From NCBI RefSeq assembly GCF_902459505.1, contig NC_047096.1:10416001-10480000 (forward strand): a stretch of DNA of 64,000 bases, read 5' to 3'. The DNA is from Geotrypetes seraphini (taxonomy: Eukaryota; Chordata; Amphibia; Gymnophiona; Dermophiidae). How positions within the stretch are numbered: position 1 is the stretch's first letter; each line of letters begins with the position of its first letter. Position numbers and translations under genes: made by a program. Shown here piece after piece: positions 1-12,436 of this stretch. The notes below the pieces were generated by a model. It worked only from the letters and a program-made list of their open reading frames with translations, was not told where the DNA came from and did not search any database.

Positions 1-227
1 TTAATAAACTTGAAACTTTGGTACCCCAAGTCAACTTTTTTCATTGGCGACGCCTGCAATCTGGCATCTGTGCTTCCACTCTGCCCCCACCCCTCCCCCA
101 CATATAATTCAGTATCTCCCCCCCCCCCCCCCAGTGCTGGACCTAAAGAGGCACTGGCTCAGGATGCTGGTGATAAAAGGTGTCAAAATCTCAGTCTGGC
201 ATATATCCCTTTAGGAGTCTGAAGGTA
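1..227. other. Unassigned left edge
   Basis: No gene or recognisable repeat is seen here. It contains pyrimidine-rich sequence and a run of about 15 C residues near 118-132, just left of the Tc1/mariner element. Confidence 0.5.
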
Positions 228-547
228 TAGTGGGGCGTGCAATAGTTTGGAACCACTTGTGAATTTTGCATTCTTTCAAATTTTTGACCTTTTATTTTAA
301 TTTTTTTTTGTTGACTCAATAGATTTGTTTGTAGATCACATTATAAAGGATACATTTGGCTATTAAAATCAACATTTTATTTTAGTTTAGCATTAAATTT
401 GAGTTTGTTAAAGTTGCCATGTTAATTGGTTTTCTGCATAAATCGAGTAATGTACTTCACTGGCCAAAAAAGTACTTATGAGCATCACCTATCCTTCATA
501 TTCATGTAGGTGGCTTTGAAAAGGCCATTTGGTGTGTCAGTGATGGC

Positions 548-1268
548 TCAGTATTTGGTGGGCCATTCTCTGTTCTTGATTATTTGTCTGCACCATGTCA
601 GCATTGAGTGAACCAGTTTGATGAGGTGATCATGGGTAGCAATGCAGTTGCAGGCTGCAATGAGTGACTCAATCAACTCACGTTTTGATGTTTGATGTCT
701 CTTGAATATCTCCCAAGCCATCGTCACAAATTTTCGATTGGATTCAGATCTGGAGACTGGGCAGTCTATTTGATTGGCTCAATGTTGTTTTGACACTTCC
801 AATTGATCACCTGTTTGGAGTAATGGCAAGATGCGTTGTCATCTTGGAACAGGAACTGGCCTGGGAACAGCTGCTGAGCTGATGGCACCATGCCTTTTTG
901 CAGTATTGTGATGTACTTGGTCTTGTTAACCATTCCATCAACGATGTGCAGACATCTGATGCCACTGGCAGCCATACAACCTCAAACCATGACCTTCAAA
1001 TAATGCTTCACAGTGAGGTTGAGGCATTCAGGCTTGAACTCCTCTCCATGAAACCTCCTCACATATGTGTGGGCCCGGTTACCAAACAGGCAGAAGGTGC
1101 TTTCATCGCTGAAAAGCACCTTTTCCCACATTTCACATTACCAGCTTGAGTGCTTCTATGCCCACTTGATCTAGTTGTGCGCCTTTGGACAACAGTCATC
1201 AGTGGCTTGTTGTGTGCTTTGCAGTCTTGCAGACCAAACTGTTCTAGTGCCAACAAAATTAGAAACAA
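548..1268 (-). pseudogene. Tc1-type transposase remnant
   Basis: Read on the minus strand, fragments of a Tc1 transposase appear in order: a region around FGLQDCKAHNKPLMTVVQRR (1059-1268), then MAASGIRCLHIVDGMVN and FLFQDDNASCHYSKQV (766-975), then a segment with the SPDLNPIEN motif near 735-770, ending WPTKY at a stop near 548. FQDDN and SPDLNPIEN match the second Asp and the final acidic residue of the DD34E catalytic triad. About 240 residues survive against some 340 in the family. The N-terminal helix-turn-helix region is missing, the frame changes between segments and a stop precedes AQSPDLNP, so it cannot encode an active enzyme. Confidence 0.85.
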
Positions 1269-1290
1269 GTGATCTTAAAAAGTTGATTCT

Positions 1291-1630
1291 TTTTTTTTAT
1301 AAATTTTTATTCATTTTACATCATACAAGTGTAACATTAAATAACAATTGAAACTGAATACTTCACTTGAATCACTATCATCTTCAACATTAAAACATTA
1401 AAATTTTAACCCACCCCCTCCCATCCCAACCATATCCTATGCAATCAGAAACCTCATATACCATATTCTTTACTATTGATCTAAACATTTAATAAAATTC
1501 TAAAATCCCTCCCCCCACCCCCTCCTTTGTATTGAATTTTAATGGAAAAATGGTATCTATTCATTACAATATCTTGTCAATGGCCCCCAGATCTTATTAA
1601 ATTTATTATAATTCCATCTTTGATTCTAAT
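1291..1630 (-). mobile_element. L1-clade LINE 3' end fragment
   Basis: The + strand starts with a T-run, the complement of a poly(A) tail, followed by ataaatttttattcatttta, the 3' end shared by several L1 copies in this window. The exact 12-bp duplication aaagttgattct flanks it at 1279-1290 and 1631-1642. It is a heavily 5'-truncated insertion inside the Tc1 element and encodes nothing complete. Confidence 0.85.
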
Positions 1631-2004
1631 AAAGTTGATTCTAATAGCCAAATGTATCCCTTATAATGTAGGACACAGACAAATCCATTGGGTCAACAAA
1701 GAAATTAAAATAGAAAGCTGAAAGAATGCAAAATTCAGAAGTGGTTCCAGACTTTTGCACTAGAGAATGACAGGGGGGACAAATTTGTATCCATCTCCGC
1801 AGGAATTCAATTTTCCTGTCCCATCCCAGTGAGTTTTGTCACTGTCCCTGTCCCATTGCTGTAAGCTCTGCCTTAACTGCACAAGCCTTGAACACTTATG
1901 ATTTTAAAGTGTTTGAGGTTTGTGCAGATGAGAATGGACAGGAATTGCAGGAATAGGGCAGGGCCAGAAAAAAAACTGACGGGGATGGGACAGGAAAATG
2001 AGTT

Positions 2005-3590
2005 CATAGAAACATAGAAAAAGACGGCAGATAAGGGCCGCGGCCCATCCAGTCTGCCCACCCTGATGACCCTCCCCTATTTAACTCTGTGTAGAGATCC
2101 CACGTGACGATCCCATTTCTTCTTAAAATCAGGCACGCTGCTTGCTTCGATCACCTGGAGTGGAAGTTTATTCCAGTGATCAACCACTCTTTCGGTGAAA
2201 AAGAATTTCCTGGTGTCGCCGTGCAATTTCCTGCCCCTGATTTTCCACGGATGTCCTCTTGTCATCGTCGGATCTTTGAAAAAGAAGATATCTTCTTCTA
2301 TCTCGATACGGCCCATGAGGTATTTGAACGTCTCGATCATGTCTCCCCTCTCTCTGCGTTCCTCGAGTGAGTATAGCCGTAATTTATCCAGCCGTTCCTC
2401 ATACGGGAGATCCTTGAGCCCCGAGACCATCCGAGTGGCCATTCGCTGGACTGACTCAAGCCTCAGTACATCCTTGCGGTAATGAGGCCTCCAGAATTGT
2501 ACGCAGTACTCCAGATGGGGCCTCACCATGGATCTATACAACGGCATAATGACTTCAGGCTTACGGCTGACGAAACTCCTACGTATACATCCTATGATCT
2601 GCCTAGCCTTAGATGAAGCCCGCTCCACTTGATTGGCAGTCTTCATGTCTTCGCTGATGATTACCCCTAAGTCCCATTCTGCAACAGTCCTTGCTAGGAT
2701 CTCGCCATTTAGGGTGTAAGTCTCGTATGGATTTTGACTGCCAAGGTGCATGACTTTGCATTTTTTGGCATTGAAACTCAGTTGCCAGGTCCTAGACCAT
2801 TGCTCCAGTAGGAGTAGGTCATGTATCATATTGTCCGTTGTGCTCTTGCCTATTATATTACATAGTTTGGCGTCATCAGCGAATAACGTTATTTTACCTT
2901 GAAGACCCTCAGCCAAGTCCCTTATAAAGATATTGAAAAAGATCGGGCCCAAGACCGAGCCCTGCGGCACTCCACTGATCACTGCCGTCGTTACGGAGGG
3001 GGTGCCGTTCATCACCACCCTCTGAAGTCTACCACCAAGTCAGTCTCCAACCCATTTTGTCAAAGTGTCACCTAATCCTATAGAACTCATTTTGCACAAC
3101 AACCTGCGGTTTGGGACACTATCAAATGCTTTGCTGAAGTCCAAGTATACAATGTCCAAGGATTCTCCAACATCGAGCTTCCCCGTCACCCAGTCAAAGA
3201 AGCTGATCAAGTTGGATTGGCAGGATTTCCCCTTGGTAAATCCATGTTGATGGGGATCCCGTAGATTCTCCACATCCAGGATCTTATCTAATTGGTGTTT
3301 GATTAGAGTTTCCATTAGTTTGCTCACTATTGATGTGAGACTCACTGGTCTGTAGTTCTCAGCCTCCGTCCTGCAACCTTTTTTGTGGAGTGGAATGACG
3401 TTAGCCGTTTTCCAGTCCAACGGGACTCTACCTGTACTAAGGGAGAGATTGAAGAGCGCGGATAGTGGTTCCGCCAGATGTCCCTTAATTCCCTGAGCAC
3501 CCTGGGGTGTAGGTTGTCTGGCCCCATTGCTTTGTTAACCTTGAGTTTTGACAGCTCACAGTAGACACTGCTTGTTGTAAACTTGAAATT
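2005..3590 (-). mobile_element. CR1 LINE, 5'-truncated
   Basis: The minus strand carries the reverse transcriptase and C-terminal region of a CR1-clade LINE. On the + strand the 3' end begins catagaaacatagaaaaaga, a standard CR1 end in this window. The copy begins in the RT domain and lacks ORF1 and the endonuclease. It is inserted in the hAT element 1761-3640. Confidence 0.9.
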
Positions 3591-3600
3591 ACTAAACGGG
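2077..3600 (-). pseudogene. CR1 ORF2 reverse transcriptase fragment
   Basis: Two open segments (3018-2077, 313 aa; 3420-3040, 126 aa) plus a third further upstream in another frame make up most of an RT domain. Visible motifs in order are KAMGPDNLHPRVLRE, NVIPLHKKG, NYRPVSLTSIVSKLME, the catalytic-core segment DIVYLDFSKAFDSVP, GVPQGSVLGPIFFNIFI and the active-site box LFADDAKLC. The C-terminal part has MVRPHLEYCVQFW and FFTERVVDHWNKLP, typical of CR1. The RT catalytic aspartates are visible, but frames are interrupted between segments and the protein starts inside the domain, so this is a dead copy. Confidence 0.9.
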
Positions 3601-3719
3601 TCAGGGGACAGGGAAAAATTTGTTCCCATGTTATTCTCTATTTTGCACACCACTGTTGACTAACTGTGATTCTGGTGCCCTTTACCACCAACTCCCTGGT
3701 CCATTACCTCAGTGTTTTT

Positions 3720-4909
3720 CAACCTTTTTACACCCGTGGACTGGCAGAAATAAAAGAATTATTTTGTGGACCAGCAAACTACTAGGACTAAAATTTAAAA
3801 AAAACCGTTTCCGCCCCATCTCCGCGAGCTCTGTCACCTCAGTAACTATAGAAAAATAGACAAATATAGTGCAAAATATAGACAGCAGATATATATTCTC
3901 AAAACTGACATGTTTTGATCACTAAATTGAAAATAAAATAATTTTTCCTACCTTTGCTGTCTGGTGATTTCATGAGTCTCTGGTTGCGTTTCCTTCTGTC
4001 TGTGTATCCTTTCTTTCATTTATTTCTACACTCAGGCCCAAAAAATGTCCTTTTCTATTTCCTCCCTCTTTCCTTCCTATGTCCTTAGTGGCCCCAGTGC
4101 CTCCTTCCCATGTCCTTAGTGCCCCCAGTGCTTCCTTCTCATGTCTTTAGTGCCTCCTTCCCAAGTCCTTAGTGCCCCTTCCTATGTCTTTAGGGCCCCC
4201 CAGTGCCTCCTTCCCATGTCCTTAGTGCCCCCATTACCTCCTTCCCATGACCTTAGTGCCCCCAGTGCCTCATTTTCATGTCCTTAGTGGCCCCAGTGCT
4301 TCCTTCCCATGTCTTTAGTGCCCCCAGTGCCTCCTTCCCATGTCCCTCTCACTGCCTTCCACACTTTGTCCCACCCCCGAAGCCAGCCTGCCTGCCTGTC
4401 TACCTCTCTCCCTCCCTGGCCAAAGCCAGCCTGCTTGCCTGCCTACCTCCTTCCCTCCCTGCCGTGCAAAAAAAAAAAAAAAGCCTCCCTCCTTCCTTTC
4501 CCCTGCTCTTAACTGCCCTGCTGCTGCTGCTGCTAAAGCCGACAAAAAGTCTTCTTTCCGACGTCAATTCCGATGTCAGAGAGGATGTTCTGGGCCAGCC
4601 AGGCAGCGATTGGCTGGTCCAGAACAGGACTCTCCGACGTCAGAATTGACATCGGAAAGAAGACTTCTTGTTGGCTTTAGCAGCAGCAGGGCGGTAAGAG
4701 CAGGGGACCAGGGGAAAGGAAGGAGGGAGGGTTTTTGTTTTTTGCGCGACAGGTAGGGACAGGAAATGATTGCCAGTCCCATTGTCCCCAAGCACAGCGG
4801 GGACAGGAGGTCTGAAAACAGTCACCTTAATCTTGCCGGTCCTGCTTTGACCAGCAGAAATTTCCTGCAGACTGGCACCGGTCCGCGGACCGGCAGTTGA
4901 AGAACAGTG
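3720..4909. mobile_element. hAT-like non-autonomous transposon with internal palindrome
   Basis: The left end cagtgtttttcaacc is mirrored by the right end, whose complement starts cactgttcttcaac. The 8-bp target duplication is cattacct at 3712-3719 and cactacct at 4910-4917, one mismatch. No transposase is seen. The interior holds a T/C-rich simple stretch with repeated 'ccttagtgcccccagtgcc' (about 4080-4340) and an imperfect palindrome at 4483-4731. Near 3840-3950 it carries the complement of a module shared with the elements at 20990-21340, 31020-31365 and 58660-58730. Confidence 0.8.
4483..4731. repeat. Long imperfect inverted repeat
   Basis: Arms of roughly 115 bp face each other around 4607. 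They include gctgctgctgctaaagcc against ggctttagcagcagcag, and the cttctttccga and ccgatgtca blocks in both. The palindrome lies inside the hAT element and its RNA would fold into a long hairpin. Confidence 0.8.
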
Positions 4910-4917
4910 CACTACCT

Positions 4918-5639
4918 CATGGTTGAGCCGGGCCTGCACGTTCCTATCCTTACCCCAAGTTCAGCAACCCCCTTTTCCTGCATTATCTCTCCCCTTTTCC
5001 ACCATTCTTCCCTCTTTTCCAGCATTCTCCCCCTGTCACCATGCTCATTATCTTCTCCCTTTTCCAGCACTACTTCTTTGCATTCCATTGTCCCCAACCT
5101 TTCCCGTTCTATCACAGACCCTCAGTGTCCCTGTCCTGAATTTAATTTTCTATGTCCCCATCTCTCATGTTCACCTTTTCCTTTAGCTTCTCTTTCTGTG
5201 CCACATATTCCCTCCCCCTTTACCCACTCCAGATATCCAGCATTTCTCCCTATTTCTTTCCCTCCAGTCAGTCAATCAATCAGTCTCTTTCTCCCCTCTT
5301 CACACCCCCGCACTGCATGAGATCTGCCTCCTCCCTTCTGCCTGCACTCTCCTATCTCTTCCATACTATTCCAACACCAGTAATTAAGCCAGTCAGTTTT
5401 ATGCCACAGTTGGGGTTTCACTTCAGGTACATCTTGCCTATGTGGAAAACAGGAAGTTACATCAGAGTAGGTGGGACATGCCTGAAGAGAGGCTCCGGCA
5501 CAAGGCTGACTGACTTAATTGCCAGTGCTGGTGTAGTAGAAAATGGCGGAAGGGAGGAGAGGCAGAACTCTTGTGAAGGTGTGGACGGAGAAGATAGAGA
5601 GAAATACCAATTTGAGGGTGAATTTACTACTGGACAATA
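4918..5639. other. Pyrimidine-rich unassigned stretch
   Basis: The + strand is strongly C/T-rich (about 4940-5350), with many short 'ttttccagcattctccc' type repeats. The open frames here come from low-complexity sequence rather than a gene. Nothing else was recognised. Confidence 0.5.
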
Positions 5640-6135
5640 GGGTGGCTGGCTGTTCCCTTTACCCAGTGGTAAAAGCAGCCCTGCTCCTCCCAGCTGCCGC
5701 AGACTAGAAAAGGTAGCAGCCAGGAGAAACTGAGAACTTCCCCGCCTTGGCCTTCACTCACGGGTTTGTACTGCAACAAAATGAAGCTGTGTGTGAGGCC
5801 ATAACTCTATGCATGACACTGTTGGTTTTACTTCTCTCCCCTCCCCGAAAGAGGTAGTTGCATCATTGAAGGGGGGATGGAGGAGCAAAGCTGGTACTGG
5901 TGCTCATAGAGCTATGGCCCTGCACATAGCTTCATTTTGTTGTTGCAAAAGCCAGTGAGTAAGGGACAGGGCAGGGAAACTCGCAATTTCTCCTGGCTGC
6001 TCTCTTGTCCAGTTTGCGGTGGCCAGCAGAAGTTAGTGTGGAGTGCCTCTGGCGAATAGGTACCATTTTCTTTCAAAAATCTGTTTGGAGAAGCGACTGC
6101 TCCCCTTGCACCCTTCCTAGCTACGCCTCTGGTTA
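5640..6135. mobile_element. hAT-like element remnant with internal palindrome
   Basis: The right end reads ctagctacgcctctg, the complement of the common hAT start cag(t/a)ggcgtagctag. Arms at about 5715-5818 and 5900-6010 form an imperfect inverted repeat containing tagcagccaggagaaa and aaaatgaagctgtgtg with their complements. The left terminus was not located, so the start is approximate and no target duplication can be given. Confidence 0.55.
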
Positions 6136-6139
6136 AATC

Positions 6140-6577
6140 CTACTGAAATAAACATTTGATCTCCAATTTCATGTTGTTTCTTTTATTATTTGTTATGTTA
6201 TGGCTCAAATAGCCACTATTTGTAATCAGTATTCCTATTCAGCCAAATAGTAAAACATGCTATTTGGTACAGCTATAATTCCAATATGTGCATATTTGGC
6301 CATGCAATTTTATGAAAGCCCTTTTCTGCATGCGCCCAGGCTTTGCACGTGGAAAACCACTTTTTTTAGTCCATATCTTTTTTATTGATAATGGTGTATC
6401 AATGATATACAAAAGAAAAACCATAACTTTCCTGAAACCCCCCCCCCCTCCAACAAACCTGTGCCAAGAAAATAGCACAAATAAAGATCACATTAAATTC
6501 ATATTAACGTAATGTTCCAAAATTGCCAGATGTGTACAGTGCTGTCTCTCAAGAGCAGATTTCTGTTGTTGCTAATA
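6140..6577. other. AT-rich unassigned stretch
   Basis: No gene is seen. The stretch has a C-run near 6437-6447 and a T-rich segment near 6360. It ends at the DIRS element. Confidence 0.4.
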
Positions 6578-9500
6578 GAAGATTAGGTTTATACCTTCGA
6601 TAATCTTCTTTCTGTTAGTCCCTGGAGGATTTCATATGCTAGGTGTTCAATCCCAACCCACAGTCCGGGTGTTGCAGAAATCTACATATTTTCTGTACAC
6701 ATGCTCCACCCCCCTAGGCTGGTCCCAAAGTCAAGCACATACCTACAAATCCAGGTCAAGAGGGTACGGGGAAAAATCCCCATCAGCACAAGCAAATCAT
6801 AAACTGGCTTGCTCTGCAAAATATTACAAGTGAGAAACAGGCACAAAGGCAATTCAGACCCCCCCCCCCCCACATACACCCACACCCACTGAGGAACAAT
6901 GCAGTACTAAACTGTTGTGTGCAGCAAGCAGCCCAAGAAAGGCCTTCAGTAATGTGTATACTCACAGAAACTCCCCAACTGGCTGGAAAAGCTTCAAACC
7001 TGTAATGAGAGTGACTAAGGCAGAAAGGAGAAGGCTACTCCAACAACTGAGTGAAGACAGAGAGGGCGGGTTGTATGGAATCCTTCAAGGACTAACTGAA
7101 AGAAGATTATCGTAGGTATAAACCTAATCTTCCATTTTGTTACGTCCCTTCTGGATTCCATACACTAGGTGACGTACCAAAGCCATGGTAACTAGGGAAG
7201 GACAGAAGAGTCTTCCCTTATACCTGAGGTCCCAAAAGATGGTATCAAAATGCATTGCTACAACAATTTGGTAAAACTGGGCAAAAGTATGAAGAGAGGA
7301 CCAAGAAACTGCCCTGCAAATTCCATCAGGATGAATCGCGCAAGATGCCCCCATGACACAACCACACTTCTCATCAAATGCTGTAAACGAGATTGGTGGC
7401 TATGTGCCACGGAAGTCACTGAAATGGCCATTCTAATCCATTGAATGATTGAGGACTTGGACACCGGACTCAATTGTCCTTTCCAAATAAAAGGAGCAAG
7501 ACCCTCCAGACATCCAAATTGCAGATGATCTGATCTGTGCACTCCAACCTGGCGGATGAAATGTTGGCTACTTAACCTCCTGATTGACTTGGAAATCCGG
7601 GACCACCTGCGGCAAGAAGGAAGGTACAGTACAGAGAAAAACACATCCGAAACACAGAGAAAGGGTTCCTTGTACAAAAGAGCAGAAACTTCAAAATACA
7701 CCATGCTGAGACAACAGTGATCAGTAAAAGCATCTTTCAAAAGGGGGGCTTCACCAAGGCCCTGCAAAACAATGTTAAGATTCCATGAAGGGAAAGGAAG
7801 ATACAAGGGAGGACGCAGACAAAGCGCTCCCCCCCCCTCCAAACACCTGGTGACATCTGAAAGAGCAGTAAGCGAATTAGCACCTCTGCACGCTCTAAAA
7901 CAGGCAAAGCCTGCAATCTAAACTTTCAGAGAGGTCGCTGCCAGACGTCTGTCACCATCCAGAAGGATAGCTAGGACTACTTAACTGGGAGCCTTCTCAG
8001 GCTCCATCCGATTCCTAGCACTCCACAGAAGAAGCCATAGTAGAGGGAACTTCAAGCGCAAGAGAGTAAAGAAAACTACCTCCAAATAACTACTCATCAT
8101 CAAGACTGGGCATTCACGAGCCATAGTGTAAGACCAAAACACTGAGGGTTCTCCATGGACACCGGTCCACGACTGAGAAGATATCAAAGAAAATGGAGCC
8201 GGAGTCTCTCATCCCGCTAAACACGTATGAGAACCAATTACCATGGGTGGCAAGGCCAATCCGGAGCCACTAGAAGGCTGGGATGTGTTGCTGTCCAGCA
8301 TAAGACCCAACCAATCAGAGGCCATGAAGGGAACATCATACAGGAACTCGTGCAGCCAGGGCCAAATCAAGGCATCTGGCCCTAGCTTCCATGCTGTTTG
8401 TCTTCAGAAAAGGTACCCAGCCTTTGAGATCTCTGCTGAAGCCAACAAGACCCTCTGGAGCAAATCCCAGCTCTTATAAGAGCTAACGGAACAGCTCCTG
8501 CAAAAGGAACCATGCTCCTGAGACCAGGAACTATCGGCCAAGGAAGACTGCCAGAGCATAGTCAACTCAGACCCCATGGGCTGCCAAGAAAGACAGAAGA
8601 AGTTCTTCCACCCAGAGGAATGCCACCGAGCTTTCTGATCCAAGAGAGAGAGAGAGCACTAGAGCTCCCTTGTCAAGTACATATGCCACTGCTGTGGTGT
8701 CGAAGAAAATTGCACCACTTGTCTTTTCTGAAGGGGCTGTAGAACGAGTAGCGTCATCCAAATTTCCCGAAGCTCCAGACTATAGGTTAACCAACATTGC
8801 AGACCAGGAGTCCACTACCCCTGAATGGAGCGGGCCCCACAATGAGTCCACAACCCAACAGGCTGGCATCCTTGGGAAGAGTTATCCACTCTTAAATCTG
8901 AAGAAGCTAGTCCTGGCTGAAAGCCACCCTCTGAAGCCACCAGTTCAAATTGCTGCCAGCTGGTTCTGTCCAGGAGTGCAGCCTCAGAAGGGGGGCAGAG
9001 AACTTAGCGGAGATCACCAAGATAAGAGGGATTCCCGTCAAGGGCACAAAGGGTGCTCTGACCTAGGGCATTGCCTCCAAGGAGGCTGCCTAAGACCCAG
9101 AGTCTGCAGATAAAACTAGGCCGAGAGAGCTGGACAGTCCAAGAGAATTCTATCCGTTGAAGGTTCTGTCTACTTGCTCTGAGAAGAAACACACGACCCT
9201 GTCAGAAGACGAAGAGAAGCCCCTGAAACTCCAGGGACTGGGAGGACGCCAAGCGTCTCTTCCTGAACTTGCCAATGCCTGCAGCAGAGACACTACCGTT
9301 CCCACTGTGCCTTCATACACCTAATGAAATGGAGCCCAGAGCACCCGCTGTCCCAGGAAGAGTGGATGTAGACCCCTTGCTGGTGGAAAGCCACCTCAAT
9401 TACAATTACTTCAATGAAAGTGTGGATGCCGTTGCGAGGTCAAGGGGCAGAGCTGTGAACTTGAAATGTAGTTGCAGAACATGGAAATGCAGAAGCCGGC

Positions 9501-11135
9501 AATGCTCTGGGCAGAAAGAAATATGGAGATAAACCTCAGGAAGATACATAGGCCCTAGAAACTCCCCTGGAGACAGCAGCTAGTACTGTGTACGCCATTG
9601 TCCATTCGGAAAAAGGGAATTTGCAAGAAGTGGGTAGACCCAGAATGGTGTCTCCAATTTTCCAAGCCTTTCTGGCGTGAGGAATAAAGAGTATCCGCCT
9701 AAGCCCCTATTCATGGACTGGAACAGGGTCCAGCATCCCGAAGATTATGAGGCACTGCAGAATTTCGCAGACCCTGGACTCTGTTGCCTTCAACTTGCCG
9801 GAATCCAAAAAACAAGCCAGAGGCAGGCAAAGAAGGATTAACAAGTGGCCAATGAAAGTCGAGTCCACTCCTGACAAAACAGTAGAAGACAGCCTGTGAG
9901 TGAGGAAGCAATGCCTGCCCCGGGCAACATTGGCACTTTCTTCTTTTTTGTGTGTATTTGAAGCATAGCGACTGCACAGGAACCTGAGGATGCCTGGAAT
10001 TGGAACTGAGGTAATGTGATTGTAGCCCTGGGAATGACTCTAAGGAGGAAAAACCTGGAGTATCCCTGATGACACATGCGGGAAGAACGAAGAGAACTAC
10101 GATCCCCTTCCAACATCCAGCAAAACTGGTTCACAGGGAGCAACATAGGGTGGTATGCAATCACTGATCCAGCGCCCATAAGGTGCAATCAATGTCCACA
10201 TTCAATAGATTAGGGGCTGGGGAGTCCATCCCAATCGATTTTGAGTCAAATCAAGGGGATTGAAGCAGAAATCAAAGTTAGAAAAAATATCATTTTTAAA
10301 ATCCAAGAATTTTAAAATCCATGAATTTTCACCAAAACAGCAAAAATAAACAGAAAATTAAAAAATAGTGATTTGTGGTCTGGGAAGGTGGGGGACCTGA
10401 ACTCTACCCACAGAAACTGTGAAAAACGAAGTTTAAATCGATAAACAAGCAATCCCCAAAGTTCCCATAGGAAATAATGGAGGTACTCACAGTCTCTATA
10501 GTGCCTTTGTCTCTCAGTTTTTAAAGCAACTGAGTAGAGGAAAAGGACTTTCTGCCTCAGAAACAGCTCCAAATGCACAGGAATGAAGATCTTCGGACTG
10601 CCAGCCGGCCAGAGACTGACTACAACCTCCACCCCCACAGATCCACTGCCACGTGGTCGGGTGCGGGAAAGGCAGCCTGCGCCTTGAAACCTGGATGGGT
10701 TTCTATCCAGACATACAGCCTGCGCTAGAAACTTGCGACAATCACCGGCCAGCAGATTTCCACGAGAAAGAACCCAGGGCACTTGAAGAGGGTGGTACAC
10801 AGCAGACTGGCTTCACAGATCCACCAGAGCTTCTCTGTGAAGCTGCAGTCCTGCTCTGCGGGACTGCGTCCTTTTCTCTTACCGGAGAAGGGTCTCAAGG
10901 CACTGAAGCCACCAAAAAATGAACTTTAAGTGAAAAAATAAGAAACAGAAGTAGAGCAACAGCAAAAGACTTCTGTTCGGACTGCCTGCAGAAATTGAAA
11001 CTAAGGTTGTTTGCTGACTCTCAGCCTAGGGGGATGGAGCATATGTTCAAAAAAGATGTGGATTTCTGCGACACCCGGACTACAGGTTGGGATTGAACAC
11101 CTAGCATATGGAATCCAGAAGAGACTTAACAGAAT
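6578..11135 (-). mobile_element. DIRS-type tyrosine-recombinase retroelement, decayed
   Basis: A fossil of a DIRS-like element in minus orientation, about 4.5 kb. Inverted terminal repeats of about 110 bp lie at 6608-6725 and 11018-11131 and share catatgctaggtgttcaatc. A third segment at 7079-7132 is complementary to the extreme left end (6578-6635), as expected of the internal complementary region DIRS elements use for circular-junction replication. Minus-strand fragments resemble, from right to left, the reverse transcriptase (about 9800-10190), RNase H-like sequence (about 8600-8760) and the C-terminal end of a tyrosine recombinase (about 7124-7840). It is broken in many places and looks old. 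Family assignment rests on these fragments and the end structure. Confidence 0.75.
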
Positions 11136-11139
11136 TCAA

Positions 11140-12436
11140 TTTTATGAGTATGTCGGACCATAAAGTGAAGTCAAGCAATGGATTGTCTTTTCCAATGAAA
11201 ATCGGTATAACCTTTATCACAATAGTTATTAACATATTAAAGAGCTTTGAAACTGGTTTGGTGAAATAAGGATGCAAGCCTAAGATTCACCATACAATTA
11301 TGTGATATGTTACATTTATTTTTAAAATTGCCAGTATCTGACTATTCTCAAAAAGTATTTAAATTGGGAAGTAACATATGGGAAGAGTACTAGCTTTGGT
11401 TAGAAATGGCTAATACTGTCTTGTAACTTTAGCTACTTTGACAGAAGTCCACATAGCTCTATGTGCTAGAAAATACAATGTCTAAGAAAGGACTGCTGAT
11501 CATATATATCTAATATTTTTCATCCAGAAAATTGTTGTGGAATAAAATCTTTAGAAAATTACCCCTACAGGAGGTAATTTTGTAAGGAGCTGCCTAGTTG
11601 TAGGGGGCAATGAGGCACATAAAATAGCAGTATTCTAGTCATTTACACATATAAATTGGCTCCTTACATGTGTAAATGATCTCTTACAGAATATTGACTA
11701 GAAGAAAAATACAAACCGTAATCTGATGGGAATGTACTTCGCTGGGGGCATATACACGAGAAGAGTTTGGGTTGAGTGGGCAAACAGGTATGCATGGAAA
11801 TGATTGACTACAATAATGTACACATGTTGCAACTCACATAAATATCAGTTATAGGGCTTGTGTAAGTGATTGCACCTTGCATTTAAGCACATTTTCAACC
11901 ATTTGCATTAAAGGAAAGTAGGTACCTACTTTTCTTTATAGAATAGGCTTGAAATAGCAGCCATAAACTAGCACCTTTAGTAGGTACCTGCTACAGAATT
12001 ACCTTCCTATTAAGCGCCTACTTTCTCTTACAACTTAACAGGAGAAACATGCACCTATAATTTAGGTGCGAACACTGACCCCAACTTGAAGCACTCACTC
12101 CCAATGCATATGTAATTTAAAGCATTCTATAAAGGACATGTGTAAGTCTAAGTTCCACCCAGACTTGTCTATATGTGCGCCCACTGCCAAAGCCGTGCTA
12201 TGTAATATACAGTATGTGCATATTTACAGATGGTGCTTAGGTGGCTTTTTGGCATTTACACAAACAGGCATGTCTGTGCCATTATTGTAATTATTTTCAT
12301 GCATAACTGGTATGTAAACATAAGCACTGACTTTACTCCATTAATGCCTAATGGTGTATAATATTAAATTAACAACAACATTGAAGAGTGATTAAAAAAA
12401 ACAAACAACTTTTCTGCTGTCAGAACACTTATCACA
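11140..12436 (-). other. Probable 3' UTR and short non-autonomous repeat
   Basis: This lies just downstream of the stop codon of the minus-strand mucin-like gene and is probably partly its 3' UTR. A minus-strand AATAAA (tttatt at 11315-11320 on the + strand) lies about 1.1 kb past the stop and is a candidate poly(A) signal. Part of the stretch (about 11570-12340) has repeated 'tagaatag...gcaccta' phrases like those near 16190-16400, 51200-51560 and 62400-62900, suggesting a decayed non-autonomous DNA element. No other coding sequence was seen. Confidence 0.4.

Larger units (their letters stand above)
1761..3640. mobile_element. hAT-type non-autonomous transposon, split by CR1
   Basis: The ends are tagagaatgaca on the left and ttattctcta on the right, imperfect copies of the 13-bp inverted repeat tagagaatgacac seen intact at 37605, 57665 and 61637. 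An exact 8-bp target duplication ttttgcac lies at 1753-1760 and 3641-3648, as expected for hAT. No transposase is present. The interior resembles the 37605 and 61637 copies but lacks their minisatellite, and a CR1 is inserted at about 2005-3590. The host site is the right inverted repeat of the Tc1 element. Confidence 0.9.
228..3655 (-). mobile_element. Tc1/mariner DNA transposon, broken, with nested insertions
   Basis: The two ends are inverted repeats of about 45 bp: the left end reads tagtggggcgtgcaatag and the complement of the right end reads cagtggtgtgcaaaag, followed in both by matching sequence ending in gaattttgcattctttc. Between them lies a minus-strand Tc1-type transposase remnant. 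The left end is preceded by TA; the right flank is TT, so the TA duplication has decayed. Without its insertions the element would be about 1.2 kb. An L1 3' fragment (1291-1630) sits inside, and a hAT element (1761-3640) split the right inverted repeat. Confidence 0.85.

Noticed and set aside
4278-5640. Open frames of 95-162 codons rich in Ser, Pro and Leu
   Set aside because: They derive from pyrimidine-rich simple sequence and a palindrome within a hAT element.
7250-9532. Several open frames of 60-147 codons on the + strand
   Set aside because: They are antisense to the DIRS coding regions and have no independent support.
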